Shown in pieces: positions 9,483 to 19,939 of a stretch of DNA of 64,000 nucleotides; the stretch's first letter is position 1, and each line of letters begins with the position of its first letter. Under the pieces are notes generated by a model that was not told the origin of the DNA, ran no database searches, and saw nothing but the letters and a program-made list of their open reading frames with translations. Made by a program: the position numbers and the translations under genes. This DNA is from Onchidella celtica. Taxonomy: Eukaryota > Mollusca > Gastropoda > Systellommatophora > Onchidiidae. The stretch lies in NCBI GenBank assembly GCA_963931925.1, contig OZ007570.1:34367084-34431083 (forward strand), read 5' to 3'.

Positions 9483-9591
9483 ATTTTACGTAATTTTGCC
9501 TCAATGGCATCATTCACTATGTATGTCAAACGAAGCTTTCAGAGCAATTAGTGGACAGATCTAGCACAACAGCTGTCAACAATCTCACCTT

Positions 9592-10821
9592 CTAATGTTT
9601 CATGAACGACTCAAGGACCATTTTCCCAAAATTCTCCGTGGGTTTCTTTTTATAGTATTTAGTGAATGTAGACTCCTGTTGCCACCCTGCAGCCTTCAAA
9701 ATAGCATCAATCGGGACACCTCTCACTGCTGCAGTGGATGTATTCGCTGCACGAGGACTATGGGGACCAAATATTTCAGTATCCACTCCAGCCCTAGTGA
9801 GAACTTCTTTAACCCAACGTGCCAGTGTGTCCTTGCTGATAGCTCTAAAGGGTTTTTGGTAGCTAATTATCAGCTGCTTTTCCTCACCCCGTAAACTCTT
9901 GGTCCTACCAATGTACTCATTCAAAATAGATACACTGCGCAAATGTGAATTTTGAGGAAAGGCTAATAGCGTGATGGGCTCTTGGTGTTTGCCCTTCCTA
10001 GATTGCTTCAACAAAGCGTGAATTTCAAATATATACTTATTAGGCATTGGGGTCATTGAGGCTATAGACAATTTTTGTACTGTTTGACATCTCTGTCCGG
10101 TCAGCAGTGCCAATAACATGGTCAGTTTGTACGATAATTCTTTCAATGCCAACAGGTCGTGAGGATGTAACAGTTCCAAGTACAGAAGCACCACATCTAC
10201 ACCCCAAGTGGCAGAATATTTGGGTAGAGCTGGTCGCATCTCAAAGACTCCCTTTATAAAACGTTTGATTAAGGGATGATCGCCAATTCGATCTCCTGTT
10301 GTAATTTCAAAATATCCTGACAATGCTGATCGGGCTGAACATATGGCACTATAGCCAAGCCCTGTTTGAAACAACCAGGCTAGAAAATTAATGATAGAAG
10401 TTATATGAGGTGAAATGAGATCGATTTGTTTCCAATCAGCATGCTTTTTCCATTTCTTGATGTATCCCGCATATTGCTTCTGGGTTCCCGATCGCCAGGA
10501 GGAAGTGATAACTGCTGATGCTTGTGCAGAAAATCCTCTGCTTCGGAGGCGACTCCTGACACTACACAAATAATTAGCCTCAAAGATTTCCTCAGTCGGT
10601 GTTTCAGCCCCAGATCCTGAGGCAATATCAGTAGTGTGTCTCGCGCTGAGACTAACACCGGTCGTTCCACCAGAAGTTTCCCCAGCTGGGGGTACCAGGG
10701 CTGACTGGTCCAGTCCGGTACAACGAACACCCCCCGGGCTTGATCTCTCTCTATCTTCCTCAAGATTCTGCTGATAAGAGAAATTGGAGGAAAAGCATAA
10801 AAGTTTAGACCTCTCCAACAA
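9592..10821 (-). CDS. DIRS tyrosine recombinase
   Basis: This frame of 409 residues has no interruption. Seen: an N-terminal core-binding region (about residues 100-190, SSWRSGTQKQYAGYIKKW), the box-I arginine in TGQR (R244), the box-II HSPR (354-357), a GW motif and the catalytic tyrosine in FTKYY (389 or 390). R, H-x-x-R and Y are the active-site residues of phage-integrase-type recombinases. These join the circular cDNA into the genome without staggered cuts, so no target duplication forms. The start is uncertain: the first 75 or so residues overlap the RT frame and resemble out-of-frame RT sequence, so translation may begin later or by frameshifting. Length and domain order fit DIRS1-like elements. 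Confidence 0.9.
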   Translation of the reverse strand: MLERSKLLCFSSNFSYQQNLEEDRERSSPGGVRCTGLDQSALVPPAGETSGGTTGVSLSARHTTDIASGSGAETPTEEIFEANYLCSVRSRLRSRGFSAQASAVITSSWRSGTQKQYAGYIKKWKKHADWKQIDLISPHITSIINFLAWLFQTGLGYSAICSARSALSGYFEITTGDRIGDHPLIKRFIKGVFEMRPALPKYSATWGVDVVLLYLELLHPHDLLALKELSYKLTMLLALLTGQRCQTVQKLSIASMTPMPNKYIFEIHALLKQSRKGKHQEPITLLAFPQNSHLRSVSILNEYIGRTKSLRGEEKQLIISYQKPFRAISKDTLARWVKEVLTRAGVDTEIFGPHSPRAANTSTAAVRGVPIDAILKAAGWQQESTFTKYYKKKPTENFGKMVLESFMKH

Positions 10822-12362
10822 ATTGAGAAACTATTAATAGCCACTGCATTAGGATCCGGCCTATAAGCCACATATGAATCAAACTGTTTGTTTATTCTAG
10901 ATGCGAATAAATCTATTTCTAGTTTGACCTCAAGTAGGCTTAGAGCAAAGTGAAGGATGTCACTGTCTAACTTCCACTCCGTGTCAATATTACTAGCCCT
11001 CGATTCTTCATCTGCTTCAACATTCTCTCTGCCTGGTATATAAGCCGCTGAAACCCATATTTGACGTGAAATACAAAACAACCAGATTTCTCTGGATACC
11101 CGATTACAATCAACTGAATGACTAGTCCCCATTTTATTGACACTTGCGACTGCAGTTGTATTGTCCTTGAGAAGACGAACATGAATGCTCTTTTTATCAT
11201 TTACAAAGGATCTAAGAACAAAATATCCTGCTTTAAGTTCCAAAACATTGATACTGTCCTGTGTTTCCTCGGCAGACCAAAACCCTCCAGACCTGCATAA
11301 TTTTGAGGAGCAACCCCAGCCTGATAATGAGGCATCTGTGCAAATAATAACGTCAGGCTCTCCACGATCCGTTTCCACTACATTGAATGCTGTATCAATG
11401 TTTTCCTTCCACCAAGACATTTCACACAAAGCATCCGCTGAAAATTTTACAAGTGCTTCGTAATCCCCCCTATTTTCTTTCAGTGCTCTAGTTTTGTCTC
11501 CTTCCATGTGTCTATACCATAAGGGTCCAAACTGAACTCGATGGAAGCTAGCCACACATTGCCCGATGAACGGTGCTAACTCCCTAATGCTCGATTTGCC
11601 TTCTGCTAACAATGTACAACATGTGTCTTTCAACTTGTTCCTTCTAGACTCAGTTAATTTGACAGTCATATTAACTGAATCAATATCAAATCCTAGATAG
11701 GTTGTCTTGGTTGCTGGGACAAGCATGCTTTTATCGGGGTGCAAGATAAATCCCAGACGTTGAAACAATTCCACTGTGGCCTTAAGATTTTCAAGGCATT
11801 CTTCCCGTGAATCCCCTATTAATAACACGTCATCAATAAAAATTGTTGAGACATGTCCCATGGAGTGGAGATATGCCGTAACTGGTTTTAAGAGTTTTGT
11901 AAATAATCTGGGGCAACAGGCCAAGCCATTAGGCAAGACAGTGTATTTGAACAATTTCCCTTTCCAAATAAATTTAAGAAGGTCTTGTGACCTGTGGGCA
12001 ACAAAGACAGAATAATAGGCATGGCGTAAATCCACGCTACAGAAAAAAGCCCCCCTTTTAATTAATGATAATGCTGTCTTCAGGGTTTGCATCTTAAAAT
12101 GTTTATAAGTTATACATGCGATAAGTTTTTTCAAGTTAAGAATAACCCTTAGGGTACCATCCCTCTTTGGTCTAACAAATATAGGTGAAATGAACTCATT
12201 TCCTGAATGCTCACAAGGAACAATCAATCCTAGTTTTTCCATTTCTTGGATCTCCACTTCTATAGCCTTAGTTTGATCTTCAGTAAATTTCAATTCTTTC
12301 CACTGTACAGTCTGAGAAGGCATTTTCTCTAGGTCAATATTCACTCCTGTGTCAATCTCCAA
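10401..12362 (-). CDS. DIRS reverse transcriptase-RNase H polyprotein
   Basis: This 653-residue open frame has an RT palm with SVDLRHAYYSV (about 109-119) and the catalytic FIDD (175-178). The RNase H domain has CTDAS (341-345), ELKA (E375) and KDN (D400). The DIRS-specific C-terminal block DLFASRINKQF follows at about 478, with YAFPP later. Together these copy the element RNA into circular DNA. The last 140 codons overlap the recombinase frame, a compact arrangement usual for DIRS elements. All catalytic acidic residues I can place are present, so the copy could encode an active enzyme. No adenine methylase domain is seen, although some DIRS families carry one. Confidence 0.93.
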   Translation of the reverse strand: MEIDTGVNIDLEKMPSQTVQWKELKFTEDQTKAIEVEIQEMEKLGLIVPCEHSGNEFISPIFVRPKRDGTLRVILNLKKLIACITYKHFKMQTLKTALSLIKRGAFFCSVDLRHAYYSVFVAHRSQDLLKFIWKGKLFKYTVLPNGLACCPRLFTKLLKPVTAYLHSMGHVSTIFIDDVLLIGDSREECLENLKATVELFQRLGFILHPDKSMLVPATKTTYLGFDIDSVNMTVKLTESRRNKLKDTCCTLLAEGKSSIRELAPFIGQCVASFHRVQFGPLWYRHMEGDKTRALKENRGDYEALVKFSADALCEMSWWKENIDTAFNVVETDRGEPDVIICTDASLSGWGCSSKLCRSGGFWSAEETQDSINVLELKAGYFVLRSFVNDKKSIHVRLLKDNTTAVASVNKMGTSHSVDCNRVSREIWLFCISRQIWVSAAYIPGRENVEADEESRASNIDTEWKLDSDILHFALSLLEVKLEIDLFASRINKQFDSYVAYRPDPNAVAINSFSICWRGLNFYAFPPISLISRILRKIERDQARGVFVVPDWTSQPWYPQLGKLLVERPVLVSARDTLLILPQDLGLKHRLRKSLRLIICVVSGVASEAEDFLHKHQQLSLPPGDREPRSNMRDTSRNGKSMLIGNKSISFHLI

Positions 12363-12528
12363 AATCTCTACATCATTAGTGACTTCTCTTCATTCTCGCA
12401 GATGATGTTTTATTTGCCCAGCTTTGATGCTAAGAAAGTTATTTCCTCTTTTAATCTCCCTATCCATGGACTGTTATCACAACAGCCACTTTTATTACTC
12501 CTGCTGACCCCCATGACCTCAGTTTGAC

Positions 12529-13479
12529 CTAATGGCGCTGACCCTTCACCTTGCCCTGATAACCTGACTTCGCTGACCCCCGACCTCTGGTGTATTGACT
12601 GGACCGTATTGCCTGGCCTAAAAAAGGACGCGCTGTGCTGCTTACATAATTTTTCCTGTAAGGCGTATACCGCTGACTGCCAGCTCCGTACTGCTTCAGA
12701 CTGAGTAGCCTGTGTTCCTCCCGTGCACCTTTGAGCGTTCGCTCCAAATCCTCCCCGAACAGCTTATCTGTGATAGGTACTTTCTGGTTGCAAATAGCTG
12801 CAGCTATGTCTTTCGGCAACGCCGGCTGCAGCTGGTACCGTCTCCGTATTGAAAGTTCCTGGTGTGCCGTTCCTAGCAACGCTATGACATCCCCATTTAC
12901 TTTCAAGGTTTTATTTGTCATTTCCACCTGCTTCGCAGGTTTGACCTCTTTGTTATTTTTTGCCAAAGCAGTGGCGAATTTGTGCAGTTCGGTACTAGAT
13001 CGTAAAATAGCTGCCGTTGCTTTCGTTATAATTTTTTGGACATCAGCCAATCTTTTATCATTCTTTCTGACATACCTATCCAGTCCGATATGTCTCGCCA
13101 ACAGCTCTTCGTTCATCACCGGAGTTGCAATGTCCTTGCAATTTCCCGGGATTTGAATGCGCTCCAGCCTGTTTTTCAAATCTTCATCACCCAGTTTCAA
13201 CCGAAATCTCTTGTTTGCTACTTTCGCAAGTTTGTCTGCTACAGGCGGGCCCTCCTGTTCCTCTTCCTGAATTTCGGCCTCCATGGCATCAAAAGGGTCG
13301 GCGTCTTTCACCTCCGGTTCCAAATTTGTCGTTGCCACCAGAAATTTTCCGGAAACTACCCCAAAACACTTGAAATCCAAGAAAAAACACAATAATTTTA
13401 TATCCGAGATCTGAAATGCGGTCGTTCTGTGAGGCGCGCGACACCAAGTGAGTTCTGCGCATGCATCACCGTTCTTCAT
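12529..13479 (-). CDS. DIRS Gag-like protein
   Basis: This 316-residue frame is the first ORF of the element. It has an acidic stretch (EAEIQEEEQEG, about residue 67), a mostly helical middle and a basic Arg/Gly/Tyr-rich tail (YTRGRGSAKSGYQG) that could bind nucleic acid. No zinc knuckle is present, which is normal for DIRS Gag. The first ATG (13479) lies within the terminal-repeat region, so about 40 N-terminal residues may not be translated; an ATG further in is possible. Identification rests on position upstream of the RT and on general composition more than on a diagnostic motif. Confidence 0.7.
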   Translation of the reverse strand: MKNGDACAELTWCRAPHRTTAFQISDIKLLCFFLDFKCFGVVSGKFLVATTNLEPEVKDADPFDAMEAEIQEEEQEGPPVADKLAKVANKRFRLKLGDEDLKNRLERIQIPGNCKDIATPVMNEELLARHIGLDRYVRKNDKRLADVQKIITKATAAILRSSTELHKFATALAKNNKEVKPAKQVEMTNKTLKVNGDVIALLGTAHQELSIRRRYQLQPALPKDIAAAICNQKVPITDKLFGEDLERTLKGAREEHRLLSLKQYGAGSQRYTPYRKNYVSSTARPFLGQAIRSSQYTRGRGSAKSGYQGKVKGQRH

Positions 13480-13517
13480 TTGATATACATAGTGAATGAT
13501 GCCATTGAGGCAAAATA

Positions 13518-13583
13518 CCGGTTTGTCATTCGAGCCATCCCCGGGGGGTGAAAACTTACAAGCTGATGTTTTGTCTCGTTTGG
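13518..13583 (+). pseudogene. Ty3/gypsy RNase H end, resumed after the DIRS insertion
   Basis: The forward frame reads SFEPSPGGENLQADVLSRLV and a stop, which is the standard end of gypsy RNase H (PG-EN--AD-LSR). It continues in phase from the frame cut at 9220. No integrase follows the stop, so the host element was already damaged or truncated. Confidence 0.8.
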
Positions 13584-14211
13584 TTTAAGTACTTAAATAG
13601 TCTGTCTCATATTGAGGGGGATAGTATTTTACCACCTCATTTAGAGACCGGGGGTGGAATCACACCATAATTATTGTCCCACCACTTGCGGATACTTGTC
13701 TCATTCATTCCCGTGATTTCCTCTCCCCGCAGCGTCAACTTCCACACAGTGACCCGAATTACAGACAACCCTGACGCCCTTGTCTACGGGTCAGCGAGAT
13801 GAAGTATGGCAAACCAAACAACCAGAGCTACTGCTGCCAGCCAGTGCAACTTTATTTCAAAAATATCTCAATTGTGTGTTGATGTTGTATATATATATAT
13901 ATATAGCCATTGCTTTGGCGTTCATACGCAACGGGTCACTTTGACCTTCTGGAAGTATTGATTGCAATATATTCATGTGAAATGACTTGTATTTGATTGC
14001 TGTTCCAGAATTACATCATCACTGAACGGTGCGTGTAAAGCTTTTATACAGAATTGTCCATCGTGAGTGCACGTTCTTGATTATATAAATTTTCTAGCGT
14101 TAGTAGTTCTAGTTTTACCCTACATGGCACTTTCGGAGCACTGTCGGTTCGTGCCTTTACTTTCAGACTTTGTGTCGTCAAAATTGTAAATTTTAACTGG
14201 GGTGGGAGATA
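13584..14211. other. Decayed element flank with a TA microsatellite
   Basis: Contains an alternating TA tract near 13889-13906. I see no integrase or LTR boundary that would complete the gypsy relic. Confidence 0.4.
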
Positions 14212-16880
14212 TGTCACGAGCCGTGGGGTGAGTTCTTTTTTTTTTTTTTGTCAGTCCGTGAGCTGATTATTTTTGGCGAGCATGGTCTTCATTTAACTGG
14301 GTAAGTGTTGGCGGGTTCACGAACTCCGAGTCCGTGGAACTTGGATGAGTGAGGTGTTTTTCGGGGGGTTAAGTAGTGTATATGTGGGGGCACGATTTTG
14401 TGAATATAAGTTAACCCTTTAACTTTGGCTAGCGTTTGAGATTTTCCTAATTTAGCAGCTGGGAAGGTAGAATTTGTGAATATAGGTTTTGGTTTGTGGG
14501 TAGAACTTTAACGAAGAGAGCATTGAGGGTTAAACAGTAAAACAAACTTGTTATGTGTAGCTAGGGCCGGGTCCACCAATCAGATGATAGACCCATGGCA
14601 ACCACAAGCGGCCAAAAAGCAGAGACACACCATTGTGAGTCGGATTCATATTTGAGAGCATTGGCCAAATGACGGTTTCCGGTGCGGCCTCCCACCTGAG
14701 CGGAGAAGATGTAGACAGCGATCTAGTACTATTGAGAACTGATAGTATAGAGAGGAAGCTCTAGTCTCGGTACACCAGACTACAGTGTGTACACAGCGAT
14801 CTTTTGGATACTTCGCTCAGTTTTGTGAGCGAGCAGGGTATGTCCATAAGTCTGCCTAAGAGTTACCCACGCTGAGATCTGAACTATGCATTGTGATCCC
14901 AGGAGCTGTCACCTGTGGAGACCTGTGTTACAAATTATTGGAACTGAAAGTAGAATATAGAAATATTTGATGTTTAGTAGCTGTTAATTTGTGCTCTTAA
15001 GCTGAGCTGTGTTCAATATTCACATTTGGAGTTCGTAGAGTGAAATTGTGTTACCAACTAAAGTTGAGTCATTATATCGAATTGTTTATAGTTGTATTCC
15101 TGTGTGTCAAGAACAGATTAAGTCCATAAATGCCGTGCTAGGTCACGAGTTCAGTGAGTAAATTTTCACGATTGGTTAATTCTAACCAGCGTAAGTTGTC
15201 CTTAAGCTGTTCTCGTGAACAGTTTATTTGAAACACTTTTGTTTTAGAGATGGAAAGAAAGTGGGGCGAGATAGAATGAATGTATAGCTAGGAGTGACAG
15301 AGCCGTTCTCGACCCCGTGATTTTGATGAACACTTAGAAGGGAAGAGAAGGGGCGAATAAGGATAGATATTTTAAGACGCTTAGTCGCGTTCAGAAATTC
15401 GTGCATAAAATGTAGAAAGCACGAGGGTTTAAAGATTTCAGTAGTTGTTTTGACATTTTAAATTGACCTTGTCTGTTTTAATGGGAGGCCGTGACCGACT
15501 CCCACATAGAATATATTAATACTGCGAGATGAGCTCGCATGGATGCACCAATGAAATCTAGGGATTTGGACGGTAGTTGCAGGTGGCTAGACAGTATAAA
15601 AGTCAGCCCAGACATATATCCTGCACTCCATACAGAAAACTCCAATCTGTGCATGCGTCGGCACGATTCTGCCTGAAGAATCATAAAGTTTGTACGACTC
15701 ATGTCTAGTCCACTATAGACATTTGAGATGAATCCATATGCCTGAATGAGATATGCCCACCGCTATTGTCCATCGTTCCCTGGTCTCTAACACCAGGGAA
15801 TAATCGTAAGTGTTTGTCTATTGATGACTCAACCATGAACGAGGAGCTGAACATAAGTTATCCAGTAGGACAGGATTGTCGCATATACTAGGAGTGCTAC
15901 CCAAGAATGCAAGATAAAGATATATATAGACTTGCAACTAGTATGAATGTATGGCATACACATCTGTGAATTGTGATTGATTTGTCTGGATGAGGCTGGG
16001 CATTGCCAGCCCATCCTAGAGTAGATCTCTAGACTTAACTACGTCAGTTTGTATTGACGGGCTCGATTATTATAAGCGTTAGGCACAAATGGCTGAGATG
16101 ACATTGTTGCCAGAGACCATATTAGTGTATTGATTGATATATAGTAGGCAGACCAGATCTGAGATATATATAATTAGTACTTAGATTGTTAATGAGTCAG
16201 AAGTATAATAATATTATAGGAATCTAGAGTAGAATTCTAGTGAGGTATTATTGAATTTTGATTTGATGCTGCTGATGTTGTCTTTACTATATAATAGATC
16301 TAGACAAAATTGTTAGGGTAATTAATGTAATTAAATTTGTGGCCCTGCAGGTCTGTTTATGAAATTTATTCAGATTGTTCTTACTGTGTGGCATGGTACG
16401 AAAGATTAGATATTAAGTACCTCTCGTTTTAAATGCAGTCGAAACCTTAAGTAGACGGATTCCCCCCAAATCCGTAACATTTAGGATAGAAGCCTCGTAA
16501 CACTGTGCATTGTGATGCCAGTAGAGATATTGTTGTTAGCGCGAGTGTATAACCTAGTCCATTCTATCAGTTGAATTTGATATTGCTAGCGTTAATGGTA
16601 TCGGAGTGAAACTGCCATTCCATCAGATAATTTTGATTACTCCTAGTGTTAATTGTATATGATTGTGACTGGATGACTTGAAATTTGCATATATTATATA
16701 TCATTAGGAATACTTGATTTTGCAATTGCCATCTGAATTTCCTACTCATATCTCATCTTTATATTATGCAGTCGAATTTATAATTACATGTATATGGCCC
16801 TTCAGGCCTGAGCAAAAATTATTGTCGTGTTATTTTGTCTCGGGCCCATATCCTGGCTCACCTCGTTCCTGACATCATTA
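14212..16880 (+). mobile_element. LTR-like sequence starting TGTCACGAGC (boundaries uncertain)
   Basis: The left end TGTCACGAGC resembles the ends of two other units in the window (25637-29104 and 57726-58863). Internally, shared landmarks with 25637-29104 are CATGGCAACCAC, the GATGTAGACAG region and, near the right end, CAGTCGAATTT followed by CAGGCCTGA and a CTCGTTCCTGACA end. There is no convincing target duplication, so ends and orientation are provisional. The unit is interrupted or enlarged by copy B of the dispersed repeat. No coding frame is supported. Confidence 0.4.
15690..16400 (-). repeat. Dispersed repeat, copy B (inverted partner of 2.1-2.8 kb)
   Basis: The minus strand matches 2101-2820 through several diverged blocks, including the CTGCAGGGCCACA block (here near 16342) and the stretch MGWQCPASSRQ (from about 16014). 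Both copies are non-coding, so it is a repetitive element segment of unknown class. Confidence 0.5.
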
Positions 16881-17573
16881 TTCTGCATTATCATGGGTCC
16901 AGAACTGTACACAGTAAAAAATCTGAACACTTCGAATAAATCATTTCGGATCCATGTTTATAGTGACTAATATGGTGCTATATAAATGTTTTTTACCACA
17001 GATGTCTTAGAATAATGCTTGGCCCCCCTAGTAATATCTAGTCGTACGTATCTCTATACTTTGTGTGATAACCACGTAACTGGATTAACCGGTTTAAAGA
17101 CCTGCATTTAAAAAAAAATATATTTATTACGACAGAAAGACACGTTTTGTTTGATTAATACGACCAAAAAGATATAGTCCTGTATAAAAAAAAAATACTC
17201 GCAAAAAGATGTCTTTTTCGTCTCCTGGAAAACAATCCCCAAAACAGTTACACGGTTAGAGTACAACACCATCGATAGCACTATTTCGAATGCCACATTG
17301 ATTGTTGTGTTGGCAAGTCGTGTATGTCGTGTTCAAGTCTTTCGAGGGTTTCTCCATGATGTGTGTCCTTATAAAGCTGGTGAAAAGCTGATTGCACCCG
17401 TGCAATACCTTCTGTAGTTCCAGACATAAGAGTCTCATCTCATACTTGACAAAACAAGCATGCAGCCCATATTGTTTTAGAAGGATATTTTCTTTTCAGT
17501 GACAAAGTAACGTCCATTCTGCACTGCTTTCAGGCCGACGTCTTCAATCTATAAATAATAATGATAATAACAG
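16881..17573. other. AT-rich spacer, nothing recognised
   Basis: No coding, RNA or repeat signal was found between the LTR-like unit and the foldback LTR. Confidence 0.4.
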
Positions 17574-18202
17574 TGTAGCATCTGCAAGCTACACCCTGCC
17601 CTCCCCAACTGCTGGTTATACTGGTGACTGAGCGTGTGTTCACTTCTTTTTTCCTTTTATTGTTAACGTTCGCCAGAGTGTAGTCCTTGACCCTACACTC
17701 CTTTTCTTGTGAGTAGTTGTTTTTTTTACCTCGCTCGGTCATTGTTGGGTGGCCGTAAATATTAGTTATGTTCCCGAACATTCGATAACGTTGTAGATAT
17801 AGATGTTTACGCCAGATTTGGCCTTGAGTGATGTAACCTGGTGACGTATTGATAAGTATTGGTTAGTTTGTGTGTTTCGGGCGAGGGCAAAAGTTAGATT
17901 AATTTCGGGAATTTTCTGCAGAAATATATACATATATAGACCCGTGTAAGTGGTAAGGTTTGGTGAGTAAGTGAGTTTTCCTTCTCGTGTGGCATATGAT
18001 ATTTAGTTGTTCGCTGGTGCCTTCCTAGTATTTTATTGTTCAGTATACAGTTATTAAGCTTTAGTATTATTTAATCGATCGTCGGATCTCGTGTTTATTT
18101 ATTCTACAGCTGTAATAGTTTCGTTTTCTAAAGGGTTGTAGTTAGATCCACTAATCCCCCCCCCCCCTACTTTAACGTGCTAGAACAACCTCAGCTGTTG
18201 CA
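17574..18202 (+). repeat. LTR of the Gmr1-like element, complete, inverted copy
   Basis: Begins TGTAGCATC and ends GTTGCA (TG...CA), 629 bp. It is the near-identical inverse of 18282-18679 over about 400 bp. Orientation is opposite to the Gmr1-like internal region at 18.7-22.9 kb. Its CA end joins an integrase-gene fragment directly at 18203. A poly-C tract lies near 18158-18170. Confidence 0.75.
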
Positions 18203-18281
18203 GCCACTCGCCTAAACGGTACGTCCACTACTGGCATACTCTCCAGGTGCACCTTCGGGGTCGCTCCTTTGTTCACTGTCC
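18203..18281 (-). pseudogene. Duplicated integrase fragment (79 bp)
   Basis: Matches 21654-21732 (integrase coding region of the neighbouring element) at about 76 of 79 bases in the same orientation. It is wedged between the CA end of the forward LTR and the truncated reverse LTR. Confidence 0.85.
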
Positions 18282-18679
18282 ACACGAGAAGAATTACTCA
18301 CTTACCCATCAACCCTTACCACTTACGCGAGTCTATATATATACATCTCTGTAGAAAATTCCAGAAATTAATCTAACCTTTGCTCTCGTCCGAAACACAC
18401 AAACCAATCACGTATCAATACGTCACCAGGTTACATCACTCAAGGACAAATCTGGCGTGAACATCTAGTTCTACGACCTTATCGAATGTTCAGGAATATA
18501 CTAATATTTACGGCCACCCAACAACGACCGAGCGAGGAAAAAAAACTACTCATAAAAAGGGAGAGGAGGGTCACGGAGTACACTCTGGCGAACGTTAACA
18601 ATAAAAAGGAAAAAAGAAGTGAACACATGCTCAGTCACAAGCAACGGGGGAGGGAAAAGGGTAGCCCGCAGGTGCTACA
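18282..18679 (-). repeat. 3' LTR of the Gmr1-like element, truncated
   Basis: On the minus strand it starts TGTAGCACC just after a purine tract (TTGGGGAGTTG, polypurine-tract-like), as expected of a 3' LTR following the internal region. It stops after 398 bp at the integrase fragment, whereas the opposite copy is 629 bp. Confidence 0.75.
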
Positions 18680-18699
18680 CAACTCCCCAATTTAAGTTG

Positions 18700-19480
18700 A
18701 ATATCTTTCAACTCCAAAAATATTATACAGCGTGTGCAATATCATGAAATAACAATCTTACAGCACTCCCAATCTCCCAAAGGTAGTTGCTAATCATATT
18801 ACCATTAATAATAATATTAGTGCCTTCCCAAATATCATCATAAATACAATACAATGCATTATCCTTTGCATTACCAATACAATGACTAATACAATACCAC
18901 TGCAGTAGTATTACCAAACTAATACATTGTACTATCTTTGTGATAAAACAATGGTCAACAGTATTAATACAAATAATATAATATGGTGAAACGATGGTCC
19001 ATCGTTTACAAAATGCTTCGTGTACGAACCATAGCATATAACTCGTTGTACACAACATGGCTATCCCCAAAATGTGTAACTCATAGGTACAATGGCAAAA
19101 TGCCAATACATATCGACCACTGATCAGGGTCTATCTTCATCATATTAGGTCAAAAAAAGTTACAATAATGCAATATAACATTGCCCAGGCTTGGACCTCT
19201 AGTAAATTAATTCATTGCAACATAATACAAACACTGCTCCCTCGCAGTTTCCATTTGGGTTACATTTTCCAAAAATTACACCACGTTCCATTGGTAACAA
19301 ATAATGTGACATAGCATAAAATCAAAATGTGACTAATACATCATGACTCTCTGTCAGCCATCAATTCAATATTCAGTCACAGATGAATTATGTCCCCAAT
19401 TACAGTACAATTGCCCTCCTAGAAATTCACCTAGTATGCAAAACTATGGGTTACAATGCATTTCACCGATAGTGTACTAC
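18700..19480 (-). other. 3' non-coding region of the Gmr1-like element
   Basis: Between the RNase H stop and the 3' LTR. Rich in AATAC/GTATT words, with a palindrome AAACGATGGTCCATCGTTT near 18989. No coding signal. Confidence 0.5.
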
Positions 19481-19481
19481 T

Positions 19482-19906
19482 TTAAAATACTCTGCTCAGG
19501 AAATCGGCACATGCATTTTCCATGCTTTTTACGTAGTAAATGTTGAGTCGATAAGACTGTAAAAATAAACTCCATCGTAATAACTTTGGACTATCAAATT
19601 TGGCAGAGTTCAAAAACTCTAATGATTGATGGTCAGTTTGGAGCACAGACTCCTTTCCATACAAATACAAAGTAAACTTTTTTACAGCCCAAACAATAGC
19701 TAAACATTCGCGCTCTGAGACCGAATATTTTGTCTCACGAGGCAATAGCTTACGACTAGCATATATGACACAGGATACAACTTTCCCTCGTGTTCCTGCA
19801 TAAGAGTAGCGCCTAACCCTCGATCTGATGCATCAGTTGCTAAGACAAACTCTTTGGAAAAATCTGGCAGACATAACATGGGTTTGGAGATGATGGCATT
19901 CTTCAA
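19482..19906 (-). pseudogene. Gmr1-like RNase H, frameshifted
   Basis: Two overlapping frames together cover the domain. The first has VLATDASDRGLGATL (catalytic D); the second has SERECLAIVWAV (catalytic E), TDHQSLEFL (catalytic D) and ends ENACADFLSRVF and a stop. The frame change lies near 19750. All three acidic residues are present. It degrades the RNA strand during reverse transcription in an intact element; here the frame is broken. Confidence 0.85.
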
Positions 19907-19939
19907 AGAAATGTACGCTTTCTCCTGCGTTTCTTCCCA

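Larger units (their letters stand above)
9221..13517 (-). mobile_element. DIRS-type tyrosine-recombinase retrotransposon, structurally complete
   Basis: The element encodes, on the minus strand, Gag-like (13479-12529), RT-RNase H (12362-10401) and tyrosine recombinase (10821-9592) frames, each uninterrupted. It has no integrase and no LTRs. A 32-bp sequence (ATTTTGCCTCAATGGCATCA...) stands forward at 9493-9524 and inverted at 13485-13516, serving as inverted terminal repeats. The left end carries an extra foldback (9225-9482). The element interrupts a gypsy RNase H: joining 9220 directly to 13518 keeps the gypsy frame. Both junctions end in ATA, and no longer target duplication is seen, as expected of tyrosine-recombinase integration. 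Confidence 0.9.

Noticed and set aside
11776-13395. Several forward frames opposite the DIRS Gag and RT
   Set aside because: Shadows of the intact minus-strand DIRS genes.
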